From Kitasatospora sp. NBC_00240 (lineage in GTDB: Bacteria > Actinomycetota > Actinomycetes > Streptomycetales > Streptomycetaceae), in the NCBI RefSeq assembly GCF_026342405.1, contig NZ_JAPEMU010000001.1, positions 8,184,001 to 8,248,000 of the forward strand: a stretch of 64,000 nt of DNA. The letters are read 5' to 3'. A program made the position numbers and the translations under genes. Numbering within the stretch: the first letter of the stretch is position 1; every line of letters begins with the position of its first letter. The notes beneath the pieces were generated by a model. It had not been told where the DNA came from. It saw only the letters and a program-made list of their open reading frames with translations, and made no database searches. This document shows, piece after piece, positions 33,714-42,708 of the stretch.

Positions 33714-35864
33714 CTAGCTTCGGCCGAGAGCGGACCGGTACGTCCGGTCGATCGCGGTGCTGTAGTTGGTGGTCGCCTCGTCCATGAGGCTCTGCGGGAC
33801 GCCGCCGGTGGCCTTGATCTGGTCCTGGGAGAGCCCGCTCTGGGCGGCCTTCTGACGGATCATCGCGCCGAGTTCCTGGTCGCCGGCCGAGAAGGTGTCA
33901 CTGAGCTTGCCGGTCGCCACGCTGGAGGCCTCGTCGTTGAGCTTGTTCGCGTAGTCGGCGGTGCCGACGTCGACGAGCCGCTGGGCCAGGTCGCCGGCGG
34001 GGCCGAAGATGATGTTCGCGGGGGTTCCGAGGATGTGGTAATTGATCTTCGAGTTCCAGTTGTTGCGGAAGATCTGGTCGTCGCGGTGGTCGGTGATGAC
34101 GTCCGAGCGCACCCCGTCGAGGGAGCCGAGGGCCTGGCCGGACTCCTGCACGAAGCCCGCGAACTTGGGGTTCGGACGCCCGGTGCCGTCCGGCTGCATC
34201 GCCTCAGGACCGTAGGTGTCCATCCGGCGGGCGATCTCCCGGGTCTCGGCGTAGTGGATCGTTTTGTATGCCTCCGGGTCCTCCGAGACGCCCCGGATCG
34301 TGCGCAGCAGCTGGTCGCGGGTGACGGTCAGTTTGCTGGTCTCGGACTCGCCGCCCATCTCCTTGCCGAGGATCTCGTGGGTGTCCGGGGCGTAGTCGGC
34401 GATCATGTTGCCCAGCGGGTGGCGCAGGCCCGCCGGCAGCTTGTTCTCGTCACCGGCCCGCTCGCCGCCCAGGGTGGCGACCGTGTTGGACATGATCCGG
34501 GCCATCGCCGGGTCGTGGGGGTGCACGGGCGGCTGGTTGCCGTGCGGGTCGCGTCCGGTGGTGGCCGCCTCCAGGGCGTCGCCGAAGGTGCCGCGCGAGG
34601 TGCCCCGGGCGATCGAGTCGAGCTGCTTCTCCTCGTACCCCTTGTTGGGCCAGTCGCGGTCCTTGAGCAGGTAGTCGAGGTTCTTGTTCCCCTCCGGGTC
34701 GAAGAACCCCTTGGCGGCCTCGGGGTTGCGGCTCATGGCCTGCATCAGGCCGCCCATCGGGTCGCCCTGGTTGCCGGTGACGGCGGTGTAGCCGGGCCCC
34801 CAGAGGTCCTCGCCCTTGGCCTTGCTGCCGCGCTCGTAGTCGATCAGGTCGGTCCCGACCTTGTTCAGGAACTCCTTGTCGAAGTCCCCCTTGGCGCCCA
34901 TCAGGTCGGTCAGCACGTCGTAGCTGGTGTTGTACGGGCTGGAGGAGCCGTGGCTGCCCTCGCGGGCGGCCTTGAGCAGGCCGTCCTGCCAGTCCTTGCC
35001 CATGCCGCCGTCCTTGGTGGCGGTGGCGAGCACCTGGGAGAGATTGCCGTAGACATCCTGGTACTGCTTGCCGTTGTGGTCGCCGCGCCCCAGGTCGCCG
35101 TAGATCTTGGAGTACTCCAGCAGCGCCTCGGGGCCGTTCTTGCCTCCCGCGTTGAGGCTGTTGAGCAGCGTGGTGGAGAAGTCCTTGGAGCCGGCGTTGG
35201 CGGCCATCAGGTTCTGCAGGCGCTTGAGCTCGTCGTCGGACAGGCTGCCGCCCTTGCTCATCAGATCGGCGGCGCGCTTGGCGTCGGCCGCGTCGCCGCC
35301 GCCGTAGGGCGCGGAGTTGAAGGAGGTGGTGCTGCTGCCGACATCGGTCTGCAGGGCGGCGGCGGCCCGCTGGTCGGCGGCGGTGGCCTGGTCGACGGCC
35401 CGGTTGATCCGGTCGGACACGGCGTCGGCCTTGCCCTTCATCTCCTTGCGGTAGTCCTCGGAGACCTGCTGGGAGTCCGGGTCGTTGTGCGGCACGCCCT
35501 GCATGGGCGGCCAGCTGATGTCACCGTTGGCGGCGACCGTCAGCTTCTGCGCGGCCGCGTCGTCGAGCGTCTGGTCGAGGGTGCGGCGGGCGGCCTTGAG
35601 GTCGTCGGCGGCGTCGGCGACGATCGCCGCGACGCTGCGCGCCACGGCGGCGGCCAGGGTGAAGTCCTGGTCGACGCGGTTGAGGGTGTTCTTGGCGTCG
35701 TCGGCGGACGCGCCCTCCCAACCGGCCCGCTGCGGGGTGTTGGTCAGCTCGTTGCCCACCCGGGTGTCCAGACCTTCGAGGGCCTTGGCCAGCCCCGACC
35801 ACGCCTCGGCGGTGTCGACGATGCCGGAGAAGTTCGCTTCGTGCAGTTCCTGGAAGGAGACCAT
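33714..35864 (-). CDS. Large WXG100-like helical protein
   Basis: 716 aa. The N-terminal 110 residues are helical and contain GWEGASADDAKN with the W-x-G turn of WXG100/ESX substrates; helices before and after (LAKALEGLDTRVG, NRVDQDFTLAAAVARSVAAI) fit the hairpin. A long soluble, Gly/Asp-rich region follows (for example ADLMSKGGSLSDDELKRLQN) and ends without any nuclease or toxin motif I recognise. It resembles the DUF6571-type proteins of streptomycetes, though I hold that name loosely. Likely a type VII secretion-linked structural or effector protein; no EccC or EccB is in the window. Confidence 0.7.
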   Translation of the reverse strand: MVSFQELHEANFSGIVDTAEAWSGLAKALEGLDTRVGNELTNTPQRAGWEGASADDAKNTLNRVDQDFTLAAAVARSVAAIVADAADDLKAARRTLDQTLDDAAAQKLTVAANGDISWPPMQGVPHNDPDSQQVSEDYRKEMKGKADAVSDRINRAVDQATAADQRAAAALQTDVGSSTTSFNSAPYGGGDAADAKRAADLMSKGGSLSDDELKRLQNLMAANAGSKDFSTTLLNSLNAGGKNGPEALLEYSKIYGDLGRGDHNGKQYQDVYGNLSQVLATATKDGGMGKDWQDGLLKAAREGSHGSSSPYNTSYDVLTDLMGAKGDFDKEFLNKVGTDLIDYERGSKAKGEDLWGPGYTAVTGNQGDPMGGLMQAMSRNPEAAKGFFDPEGNKNLDYLLKDRDWPNKGYEEKQLDSIARGTSRGTFGDALEAATTGRDPHGNQPPVHPHDPAMARIMSNTVATLGGERAGDENKLPAGLRHPLGNMIADYAPDTHEILGKEMGGESETSKLTVTRDQLLRTIRGVSEDPEAYKTIHYAETREIARRMDTYGPEAMQPDGTGRPNPKFAGFVQESGQALGSLDGVRSDVITDHRDDQIFRNNWNSKINYHILGTPANIIFGPAGDLAQRLVDVGTADYANKLNDEASSVATGKLSDTFSAGDQELGAMIRQKAAQSGLSQDQIKATGGVPQSLMDEATTNYSTAIDRTYRSALGRS

Positions 35865-35887
35865 CAGGTCGTCCGCTCCTGTCTCGC

Positions 35888-36346
35888 TCAGTTCGGGCGG
35901 TTGAACCGGCCGGCGTTGGCGGCCTCGGTGTGGGTGTAGTTGCGCCGGGTGTCTTCCAACTTCCGGGCCACGTCGGTCAGGGCGTCGTGGAGCTTGCCCA
36001 CCTGCTGCTGCCAGCGGTCCGTGGCGCCGGTGAGCGCTCCGCCGAAGCCGAAGCCGCGCAGCTGGCTCGCGGTCGTCGCCGCGTAGTCGGTCAACCCCTG
36101 GCGGGACGGACCGGCCTTGCTGCCCGCGTCGTTCAGGTCCGTGGCGGTCTGCTGCGCGATCCCGGCGGAGGCCGACAGCTCGTCAGGGTTGTCCAGGCGG
36201 GTGGTCGCGAGCGAGGGGGCCGGTCCCGGCGAGGGGCTCGGGGTCGGGCCGGCGCTCAGCAGCCGCATCGACGCCGTCGGTTCGGCGGACGCGGGGGGCT
36301 GCGCGAGGACCCGACCGGTGACGAAGCCGGGGTCAGCCGTGCTCAT
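35888..36346 (-). CDS. Small WXG100-type partner protein
   Basis: 152 aa from the ATG at 36346 (AAGGAG upstream). A disordered Pro/Ser-rich N-terminus (about 1-55) is followed by two helices: AGIAQQTATDLNDAGSKA and DRWQQQVGKLHDALTDVARK, then NYTHTEAANAGRF, the typical end of WXG-like secretion substrates. It precedes the 716-aa WXG-like gene by 23 bp and probably forms a heterodimer with its N-terminal domain. Confidence 0.7.
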   Translation of the reverse strand: MSTADPGFVTGRVLAQPPASAEPTASMRLLSAGPTPSPSPGPAPSLATTRLDNPDELSASAGIAQQTATDLNDAGSKAGPSRQGLTDYAATTASQLRGFGFGGALTGATDRWQQQVGKLHDALTDVARKLEDTRRNYTHTEAANAGRFNRPN

Positions 36347-36676
36347 GAAGTCTCCTTGATCGCTGAAACAGGTGGAACGGACGGCACGGGCCTGCGGTCC
36401 CGTCCGTGCCGACGCGTGACCCTGCCATGCCACGAGGACAGGACGCAACAGAGATCATTTCGGTTGCGGGCGGACGTTCCCGGGTCTTCCCCGGCGCCGG
36501 CACGCGGGCCGATCACTTCGGTACGCGCCGCAGTCGGCCCGCGGCGGCGAGCCGGGGCGGCACGCGGCCCCGGCTCGACACGATCACCGTGCAGGGCGGG
36601 CCGGGATGCGTGGACGCCGAGACGATGGGCGGTCCGGAGTCTGGTGTGCGCGGTGTCACCTGCCGCCGGGAGCGGA

Positions 36677-36716
36677 GCGGGGCGTCCGACGGGCCACGGC
36701 CCGTCGGACGCCCCGC
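36677..36716. terminator. Terminator after the peroxidase-like gene
   Basis: A 19-bp perfect stem (GCGGGGCGTCCGACGGGCC and its complement) around AC. It lies 50 nt beyond the stop of the gene at 36766-37239 and upstream of the WXG operon promoter. Confidence 0.8.
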
Positions 36717-36765
36717 GCGTCACGCCCCGGCGGGCGCTGCTGTCGCGCTCCGCCGGTGGGCGCGA

Positions 36766-37239
36766 TCAGCCGAACTGGCCCGGCTGGTAGTCGCCGGCGG
36801 GCTGCTGGATGATCACGTTCATCCGGTTGTAGGCGTTGATCAGGGCGATCAGGGACACCAGGGCGGCGAGCTGGTCCTCGTCGTGGTACTTGGCGGCCTC
36901 GGCCCAGGCCTCGTCGGTGACGCCGCCGGCGGCGTCGGCGATCCGGGTGCCCTGCTCGGTCAGTTCCAGGGCGGCCCGCTCGGCGTCGGTGAAGACCCGG
37001 GCCTCGCGCCAGGCCGCGACCAGGTTGAGGCGCACCTGGGTCTCCCCGGCGTGGGCCGCGTCCTTGGTGTGCATGTCGGTGCAGAAGCCGCAGCCGTTGA
37101 TCTGGCTGGCGCGGATCTTCACCAGCTCCTGGGTCGCGGCCGGCAGGGTCGAGTCCGAGACGACCTTGCCCGCCGAGTTGATGTACTTCGCGAACTTGGC
37201 CGCGCCGGTGTTGCCGTAGAGGTTGAGACGGGCTTCCAT
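36766..37239 (-). CDS. AhpD-like carboxymuconolactone-decarboxylase-family protein
   Basis: 157 aa. NGCGFCTDMHTKDA holds the CxxC...H redox centre of AhpD-type alkylhydroperoxidases; LPAATQELVKIRASQI precedes it as in the family. The start at 37239 has AGGAGATCGCC upstream; a longer frame to 37401 is rejected as non-conserved. It probably reduces peroxides with an unknown electron donor. Monocistronic, flanked by a strong terminator. Confidence 0.88.
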   Translation of the reverse strand: MEARLNLYGNTGAAKFAKYINSAGKVVSDSTLPAATQELVKIRASQINGCGFCTDMHTKDAAHAGETQVRLNLVAAWREARVFTDAERAALELTEQGTRIADAAGGVTDEAWAEAAKYHDEDQLAALVSLIALINAYNRMNVIIQQPAGDYQPGQFG

Positions 37240-37538
37240 GGCGATCTCCTTGCCGTGTCGGTGGTTCCACAGCAATGACGGCCCCGCGGGGCGGGATGTG
37301 ACAGCCGGCCGGACCGCTGTGCTGTGACCTGCGTCACTCCCGCTCGCCGCCGCGTGGCCACGCTTGCTTCCGCGCGCCACCCGCGGCTTCGACGGGGGCA
37401 ATGTGCTCGCCGGTCACGAGGACGAGGTGAAGACCGCCAGGGCGCGGACGCCCGACCGCCGCCGGGGCACCGGGCCGGACGGCAGGCCCGAGCCGCGAAC
37501 ACTCATGGACGAACCCCCGTGTGCCCGGGGCCGGGTGC

Positions 37539-38381
37539 CTACGGTCGCTCGAAGGCCTGGAGCACGCCGCCGACCGAGAAGCTCAGCGCGCCGACGAAGG
37601 TCGTCCAGTTGGCGATGCCCGGGTCGACCAGGCTCCCGGTGGCGGGCCGGGTGAAGGCGGCCACCGCCGAGACCATGAAGAGCACCGACCCGAACTGGTT
37701 CACCGCGACGACCCACCAGCCCAGGTTGCGCGAGCGGAAGCAGGGCCAGGACCGGTGGCAGATCTCGACGAACCCGAGATGCCCCGACACCAGGAACAGC
37801 ACGCAGCCGATCACGTCGGGCGTCCAGATCGACCGGTTGGCCTGCTGGGCGGTGAGCCCCTGGCGGAAGGAGTCCAGCAGGTTGACGGCGAACACGAGCG
37901 TGCCGACGAACAGCGTGACGGCGCTCAGCCAGTCCACCCGCATCGGCTCGTACGCCCACCACCGCCAGCGCTGGGTGACCAGCGATCCGTCGGCCACCGA
38001 GTGGCGGGGCGCGTTCAGCACCTGCAGCAGGGAGGCGTAGCCCCCGGTGTTGAAGAACAGGCCCCCGGCGAAGTAGACCGAGGCGCTCACGGTCGGATCA
38101 CCGGAGCCGAACTGGGAGACGGCGGCGCCGAGGGCGAACAGTGCCCCGCCGATGACGAACGCGACGGAGGCGATGGCGTTCAGTCTCCGGAGGCGGCCGA
38201 GCGCGTCCGCGTCGGCCGTCGTGGGGCTGGCGGCGGCGCCGCCCGGGGCACGGACGGACAGGGCGCCACGCCTTCGCGCGAGCCGCGACTCCCAGACCAC
38301 CGTTTCCCCCGCCGGGAGGCGCCAGGTGAGACGGGTGGTGAACGGTCCTGCGCCTTCGGCGCGCTGCTCGGGCTCTCCCAC
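37539..38381 (-). CDS. Multi-pass membrane protein, unknown function
   Basis: 280 aa from a GTG at 38381. The soluble N-terminal 70 residues include a conserved-looking RLPAGETVVWESRLARRR. About six hydrophobic segments follow, with an aromatic-rich loop TQRWRWWAYEPMRVDWLSA and HRSWPCFRSRNLGWWVVAVN. I recognise no catalytic motif. The 300 nt downstream (37240-37538) hold no gene and probably the promoter of the AhpD-like gene. Confidence 0.75.
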   Translation of the reverse strand: MGEPEQRAEGAGPFTTRLTWRLPAGETVVWESRLARRRGALSVRAPGGAAASPTTADADALGRLRRLNAIASVAFVIGGALFALGAAVSQFGSGDPTVSASVYFAGGLFFNTGGYASLLQVLNAPRHSVADGSLVTQRWRWWAYEPMRVDWLSAVTLFVGTLVFAVNLLDSFRQGLTAQQANRSIWTPDVIGCVLFLVSGHLGFVEICHRSWPCFRSRNLGWWVVAVNQFGSVLFMVSAVAAFTRPATGSLVDPGIANWTTFVGALSFSVGGVLQAFERP

Positions 38382-38667
38382 GGCCCGAGCGTAGCGCCGC
38401 CGGCCGTGGCCGGCGGGCAGTGAAACGTGGCTTTCCCCGGTGGCGCGCGGCCCCGGCCGGCGGGTGGCCGCAGCGCCGGCCGGCGGGCGGTGCCGAGGGG
38501 CAGGTGGGCCCGAGGGGCGGGCAGCGCCCGGCCGGCCCTGGACCGGGCCCCGCTTCGGACCGGGCCGCGGCTTCGGACGGGCCGCCCCGCCCGGACCGGT
38601 GTCAGTGCGGCAGCGGCCCGGGCAACCGCCCCTCCCGAATCCCGTACGCCGGGCGGAGGTGGCGGAG

Positions 38668-38880
38668 CTAGTGCTCGGAGCTCCCGTGGGGGCGGTCCTG
38701 CGCGCCGGGCCGGTGCAGCTCGACCCGGAGCACCACCCGGCCCGCCCTCGCGGACTCCCGTACCACGTCATCGTGCACCGCTGACTCCGATCCCGCCGCG
38801 GCCCTCGGGGAGGGCCCGGGCGTCGACGCGCTCCGCCGCTGGAGTGCGGCCCCGCCGCACTCCAGGAGATCGCCGACCAC
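38668..38880 (-). CDS. Possible small protein, weakly supported
   Basis: 70 aa from a GTG at 38880, ending VLRVELHRPGAQDRPHGSSEH. The amphipathic DDVVRESARAGRVVLRVELH reads like real protein rather than shadow sequence, but there is no family match and only a weak GGGA ten bases upstream. The rest of 38382-38978 is GC-rich non-coding sequence in which I see nothing else. Confidence 0.3.
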   Translation of the reverse strand: MVGDLLECGGAALQRRSASTPGPSPRAAAGSESAVHDDVVRESARAGRVVLRVELHRPGAQDRPHGSSEH

Positions 38881-38978
38881 GGTCTTGACGTCCCGTCAGC
38901 TATGGGCTGCGAGCGCAGGGGTTGCGACATCGGTCCTCTCCGGCGGCCCCTTGTGGGGCAGGTTCGGCCGCCGGCGGT

Positions 38979-39146
38979 TCAGCCGCGGCCGAACAGCTTG
39001 CGGAGGCTGAATCCGCCGGCCTTCCCGTTCCGCTCGCAGCCGCAGCGGTCGGCCGCGGGCACCCCGGTCAGGACCTGGTCGACGTGCATGCCGCAGCCGG
39101 CGTAGGTGATCTTCTTGCAGGTGCGGCACGTGGCGCGTCGGCACAT
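38979..39146 (-). CDS. Small conserved Cys-rich zinc-ribbon-like protein
   Basis: 55 aa, start MCRRATCRTCKKITYAGCGM. Six Cys occur as CxxxxxCxxC, then C-x-M-H and CGC, a likely metal site. Short proteins beginning MCRxxTCxTCxKxTYxGCGxH are common in actinomycetes, function unknown. AAGGGG lies before the ATG at good spacing. It is embedded in longer, non-conserved frames and easy to miss. Confidence 0.75.
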   Translation of the reverse strand: MCRRATCRTCKKITYAGCGMHVDQVLTGVPAADRCGCERNGKAGGFSLRKLFGRG

Positions 39147-39247
39147 GGGGGTTCCCCTTTCCGGGGATTGCTGGCGGGTCTGCTCCAGGATACCCCACCG
39201 GGTATTTCATCGGCCGGATCCTTCGCCCGCCCCCGCTCCTGCGCGCC

Positions 39248-39272
39248 CCGGGTGACGGCCCCGGTCACCCGG
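39248..39272 (-). terminator. Terminator of the molybdopterin oxidoreductase operon
   Basis: Perfect 9-bp arms CCGGGTGAC and GTCACCCGG with a 7-nt loop, 42 nt after the stop at 39314. Confidence 0.6.
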
Positions 39273-39313
39273 CCCGCCACCGAGCCCGCGAACCGCCCCG
39301 TCACCCCGCCCCG

Positions 39314-39727
39314 TCACCCCGGTCCGGCGCGCCGTCCGCGCCGCCGGACCGCCGCCGCGGCCACCCCGAGCAGGGCGACGGCGGCGGTGGCCGCCAGTAC
39401 GAGCAGGTAGTTGCGCAGGTACGGGAGGGGCAGCAGGGTGGGGTTGCCGTTGTCGGTGCCCGCCCGCAGGACGGCGGGCAGTCCGACGGCGCTGAGCGCG
39501 GCGGCGACGATCAGCCAGGCCCGCAGGACGCGGCCCCGGGCGAACCGGGCACCGGCCAGGCAGACCGCCGGGACCCAGAGTCCGTCGTGCAGGACCAGCC
39601 CGCCGACGGCCCACACCAGGACGTCCGACGGGCCGGTGATGTAGTGGTCGTTCAGCAGCCCGTACAGCCCGTACCCCATCAGGGCGATGCCGGCCAGCGC
39701 CGTGCCGAGCCTCAGGAACCTGGTCAT
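39314..39727 (-). CDS. Four-helix membrane protein coupled to the oxidoreductase
   Basis: 137 aa, almost wholly hydrophobic: LGTALAGIALMGYGLYGLL, VLVWAVGGLVLHDGLWVPAV, LRAWLIVAAALSAVGLPAV and LLVLAATAAVALLGVAAAA, with a basic C-terminus. The ATG overlaps the stop of the upstream oxidoreductase by 4 bp, so it is probably a partner or membrane-anchor subunit. No cofactor ligand pattern is evident beyond one His in the second helix. Confidence 0.75.
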   Translation of the reverse strand: MTRFLRLGTALAGIALMGYGLYGLLNDHYITGPSDVLVWAVGGLVLHDGLWVPAVCLAGARFARGRVLRAWLIVAAALSAVGLPAVLRAGTDNGNPTLLPLPYLRNYLLVLAATAAVALLGVAAAAVRRRGRRAGPG

Positions 39728-40905
39728 CGGAGGGCCTCCATCCGGGTGACCCACTTGGTCTGCAGCACACCGGGTCGGTTCGGCGCGATGATCCGCGCGG
39801 GGTAGCCGTGGTCGGGCATCAGCGTCTCGCCGTTGACCCGCAGCGCGAGCAGGGTGAGCGGGTCGCGGGCGTGGGCGGCGGGCATGTCCGTCACCCGGTA
39901 CGGCCCGTCGGCCTCCAGCGAGGTCACCCGCAGCCGGGCGGAGGCCGGCGCCCCGGCCCGCGCGAGCAGGTCCGCGACGCGTACCCCGCCCCAGCGCGCG
40001 GACGCGCTCCAGCCCTCGACGCAGGCGATCGGCAGCTCGGCCTCGTACTGGGGCATGGCGAGCAGCTGGCCCATGGTCAGCTCGTACGGTCGCGGGCCGT
40101 CGACCGTGAGGCGCCAGTCTGCGGGGGCCGTGCCGGTGCCGGCCTGGGCGGCGGTGCGGTTGACGGGCAGCCCCTGCGGGCCGATGTCGGGGCGGCGCGG
40201 GGCCAGCAGGGTGAGGCCGCGCAGCCAGGGGACGGTCTGCCCGGCGGTGGTGAGGGTGACGGCGGCGACCGAGGCGGTCACCGCGCCCAGAAAGGCCCGG
40301 CGCTGCGCGAGAGCGGGCCTGACACGCCGCCAGTGCTGGGCGATCAGGGGCGCCTTGACCGCGATGTGCAGCAGCAGGCCGCCGACGGCGAGCCAGCCGA
40401 GCCAGAAGTGCGTCTGCCGGAACGGGAACGGCCAGGGGTACCACTGCAGGGTGTTCAGCAGCCCGGTGAACAGCTCCAGCAGCATCGAGCCGACCAGGAC
40501 GGCGATGCCGAGCCGCTCCAGGGCGTGCGCCACGCTGCGCGCGGGCGGCCACTCGAAGAGCCGCGGGTAGACCGTCCACAGCTTGGCGCCGAGCAGCGGG
40601 ATCGCCGCGATGCCGCTGATCACGTGCAGCCCCTGGGTGACCCGGTACCCGTTCACCGGCCGGCTGGGAAGGTGGTCGCGCAGCCAGGTCGGCGGCTCCT
40701 GGAGCAGATGGCTGAGCAGCCCGGTGAGGAAGCAGGTGAGCAGGGCGGCGCCGAGCCAGCGGCCGATCACCACGGCGGTGCGCGGTTCGTGCAGGGCGGA
40801 GCTGAAGGTGCCCTCGCGCAGCGGGCCGCGGCGGAGCACCTCCGGCGGGGTCGGCAGCGGGAGGTCGTAGGGCCGGCGGCGCGGCGCGGCGGTGTCATCG
40901 TCCAC
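39724..40905 (-). CDS. Cytochrome b561-like / molybdopterin oxidoreductase fusion
   Basis: 393 aa. N-terminal half (about 45-225): membrane helices with His residues spaced for haem b (GLHVISGI, THFWLGWLAVGGLLLHIAVK). C-terminal half (about 250-393): sulfite-oxidase-type molybdopterin fold (IACVEGWSASARWGGVRVADLL with a Cys in the usual ligand position, DHGYPARIIAPNRPG). The fusion could move electrons between a periplasmic molybdenum centre and the quinone pool. Substrate unknown. GTG start; 4-bp overlap with the four-helix protein. The divergent gene starts 114 bp away. Confidence 0.85.
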   Translation of the reverse strand: MDDDTAAPRRRPYDLPLPTPPEVLRRGPLREGTFSSALHEPRTAVVIGRWLGAALLTCFLTGLLSHLLQEPPTWLRDHLPSRPVNGYRVTQGLHVISGIAAIPLLGAKLWTVYPRLFEWPPARSVAHALERLGIAVLVGSMLLELFTGLLNTLQWYPWPFPFRQTHFWLGWLAVGGLLLHIAVKAPLIAQHWRRVRPALAQRRAFLGAVTASVAAVTLTTAGQTVPWLRGLTLLAPRRPDIGPQGLPVNRTAAQAGTGTAPADWRLTVDGPRPYELTMGQLLAMPQYEAELPIACVEGWSASARWGGVRVADLLARAGAPASARLRVTSLEADGPYRVTDMPAAHARDPLTLLALRVNGETLMPDHGYPARIIAPNRPGVLQTKWVTRMEALR

Positions 40906-41018
40906 CCCGCCATCAGAACCGCTCCAGGGCCCGCGGAGGCGCTTCGACCTGCTTACGGAAGTCGTACGGCCGCCCGCCGGTCCGCCGGGAGGGGCCCGCG
41001 CGGTGACAGGCTGACGGC

Positions 41019-42530
41019 ATGCCCGGATCCCCGCCCGTCCACCGCCGCGCCGCCACCCTGGCGTGCTGCCTCGCCCTCGCCGCGCTGGTCGCGTCCTCGG
41101 CGCTGACCGTGACCGGCGGCGGGACGCTCGGCGCCCGCCGCCCGCTGTACGCCTGGTACGCGGTGGACGCGCTGCTGTTCGCGCTGGCCGTGGCGCTGCT
41201 GCGGCGGGTGCCGGTGCGGCAGGCCGGACGGCTGGTGCTCGCCGGCAGCGTGCTGGTCGCCGCCGTCGGACTGCTCGCCCCGCCCAGGACCAGCGACGAC
41301 GCGTACCGGTACGTGTGGGACGGTCAGGTCCAGCAGGCCGGCCTCTCGCCCTACGCCTACGCCCCGGACGATCCGGCCCTGGCCGGGCTGCGGGCCCGGG
41401 CGCCGGGCCTCTTCCCGGTCGGCGACGGCTGCGACGGCTGGGACGAGCGGCGCGCGGCCGGCGGGTTCTGCAGCCGGTTGAACCGCCCGAACGTCCGTAC
41501 GATCTACCCGCCGGTCGCCGAGCTCTGGTTCGCCGGCCTGCACCGGGTGGCCGGGGGGTGGGGCGTACGGGCGGCGCAGGCCGGCGGCGCGCTGCTGGCG
41601 GTGGTCACCACCGGGGTGCTGCTGGCGGCGCTGCGCCGGCGGCCGGGAGCACCGGGGCGCGCGCTGTGGCGGGCCGCGCTCTGGGGCTGGTGCCCGGGGG
41701 TCGCGGTCTGGGCGGTGAACGACGCCCACGTGGACGTGCTCGGCGCGCTGCTGATGGTCGCCGGGCTGGTCCTGGCCGGCCGGGGGCGGGCCGGCGCCGG
41801 CGGCGCGCTGCTCGGCGCGGCCACCGCCACCAAACTGCTGCCCGCACTGGCCCTGCCCGGCGCGATGTCCGGCCTGCTGGCCCGCCGCCCGCGCCCCCGG
41901 GACCTGGTGCTGCCGCTCTCCGCGCTGGGCGTCTTCGTCCTCGGCTACCTGCCGTACGTGGTCGCCTCCGGCGCCGGGGTGCTCGGCTACCTGCCCGGGT
42001 ACTTGCGGGAGGAGGGCTACGACCAGGACCGGATCGACCGGTTCGCGCTGGTCCGGCTGCTGCTCCCGGACCGCCTCGCCCCGTACGGCGCGGCGCTGGT
42101 GCTGCTCGCCCTGGTGCTCCACGTGCTGCGCCGGGGCGACCCGGAGCGGCCCTGGCGCGGCGCGCTGCTGGTGACCGGGGGCGCGCTGCTGGCCGTCACG
42201 CCGGGCTACCCCTGGTACGGGCTGCTGGTGGTCGCGCTGGTGGGACTGGACGGCCGGTGGGAGTGGCTGGCGGTGCCGGCGGCCGGCCAGGTGGTCTATC
42301 TGCTCGGCGGCGGGGCCCAGCGCTGGGCGTACGCGGTGGCGCTGGCCGTGGTGCTGGCGGGCGCGGTCGGCCGGCGGGCAGGACGGCCCGGGGCCGGTAC
42401 CCCGGCCGGTGCCTCAGGGGCTGTCCCGGGGGCCGCTTCGACAGGTGCTTCGCCGGGTGCTTCGACGGGTGCTTCGGTGACGAACGGGCGCGGCAAGGGG
42501 CGGGCCCGGGTGTTCGGGCCGGGCCGGTGA
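41019..42530 (+). CDS. GT-C fold polyprenyl-phosphate glycosyltransferase (GT87/MptB-like)
   Basis: 503 aa with about eleven hydrophobic segments. PPRTSDDAYRYVWDGQVQQA has the acidic first-loop motif of GT-C enzymes using polyprenyl-phosphate sugar donors; NRPNVRTIYPPVAELWFAGL and TKLLPALALPG are family-like. It should add a hexose, possibly mannose, to an envelope lipid or glycan. The C-terminal tail is a repeat-encoded Gly-Ala-Ser stretch (TGASPGASTGAS). It is near the GT2, methyltransferase and epimerase genes that may act on the same glycan, though not in one operon. Confidence 0.82.
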   Translation: MPGSPPVHRRAATLACCLALAALVASSALTVTGGGTLGARRPLYAWYAVDALLFALAVALLRRVPVRQAGRLVLAGSVLVAAVGLLAPPRTSDDAYRYVWDGQVQQAGLSPYAYAPDDPALAGLRARAPGLFPVGDGCDGWDERRAAGGFCSRLNRPNVRTIYPPVAELWFAGLHRVAGGWGVRAAQAGGALLAVVTTGVLLAALRRRPGAPGRALWRAALWGWCPGVAVWAVNDAHVDVLGALLMVAGLVLAGRGRAGAGGALLGAATATKLLPALALPGAMSGLLARRPRPRDLVLPLSALGVFVLGYLPYVVASGAGVLGYLPGYLREEGYDQDRIDRFALVRLLLPDRLAPYGAALVLLALVLHVLRRGDPERPWRGALLVTGGALLAVTPGYPWYGLLVVALVGLDGRWEWLAVPAAGQVVYLLGGGAQRWAYAVALAVVLAGAVGRRAGRPGAGTPAGASGAVPGAASTGASPGASTGASVTNGRGKGRARVFGPGR

Positions 42531-42708
42531 CAGGGTCCCGGGCGGCGGCCCGCGCCGGACGGTCGGGAACCGGCCACCCGTCCGAAACCGTCCCTCTCGG
42601 TGAAAAGGGTTCAGTGGGACCGGCCCTGACCACTACTCTTTACTGTCTCTTTGAGAAGTCGGAGCAGGCCCGGGGGGTGACAGGCACCGGGCTCCGGAGG
42701 GAGTACTG

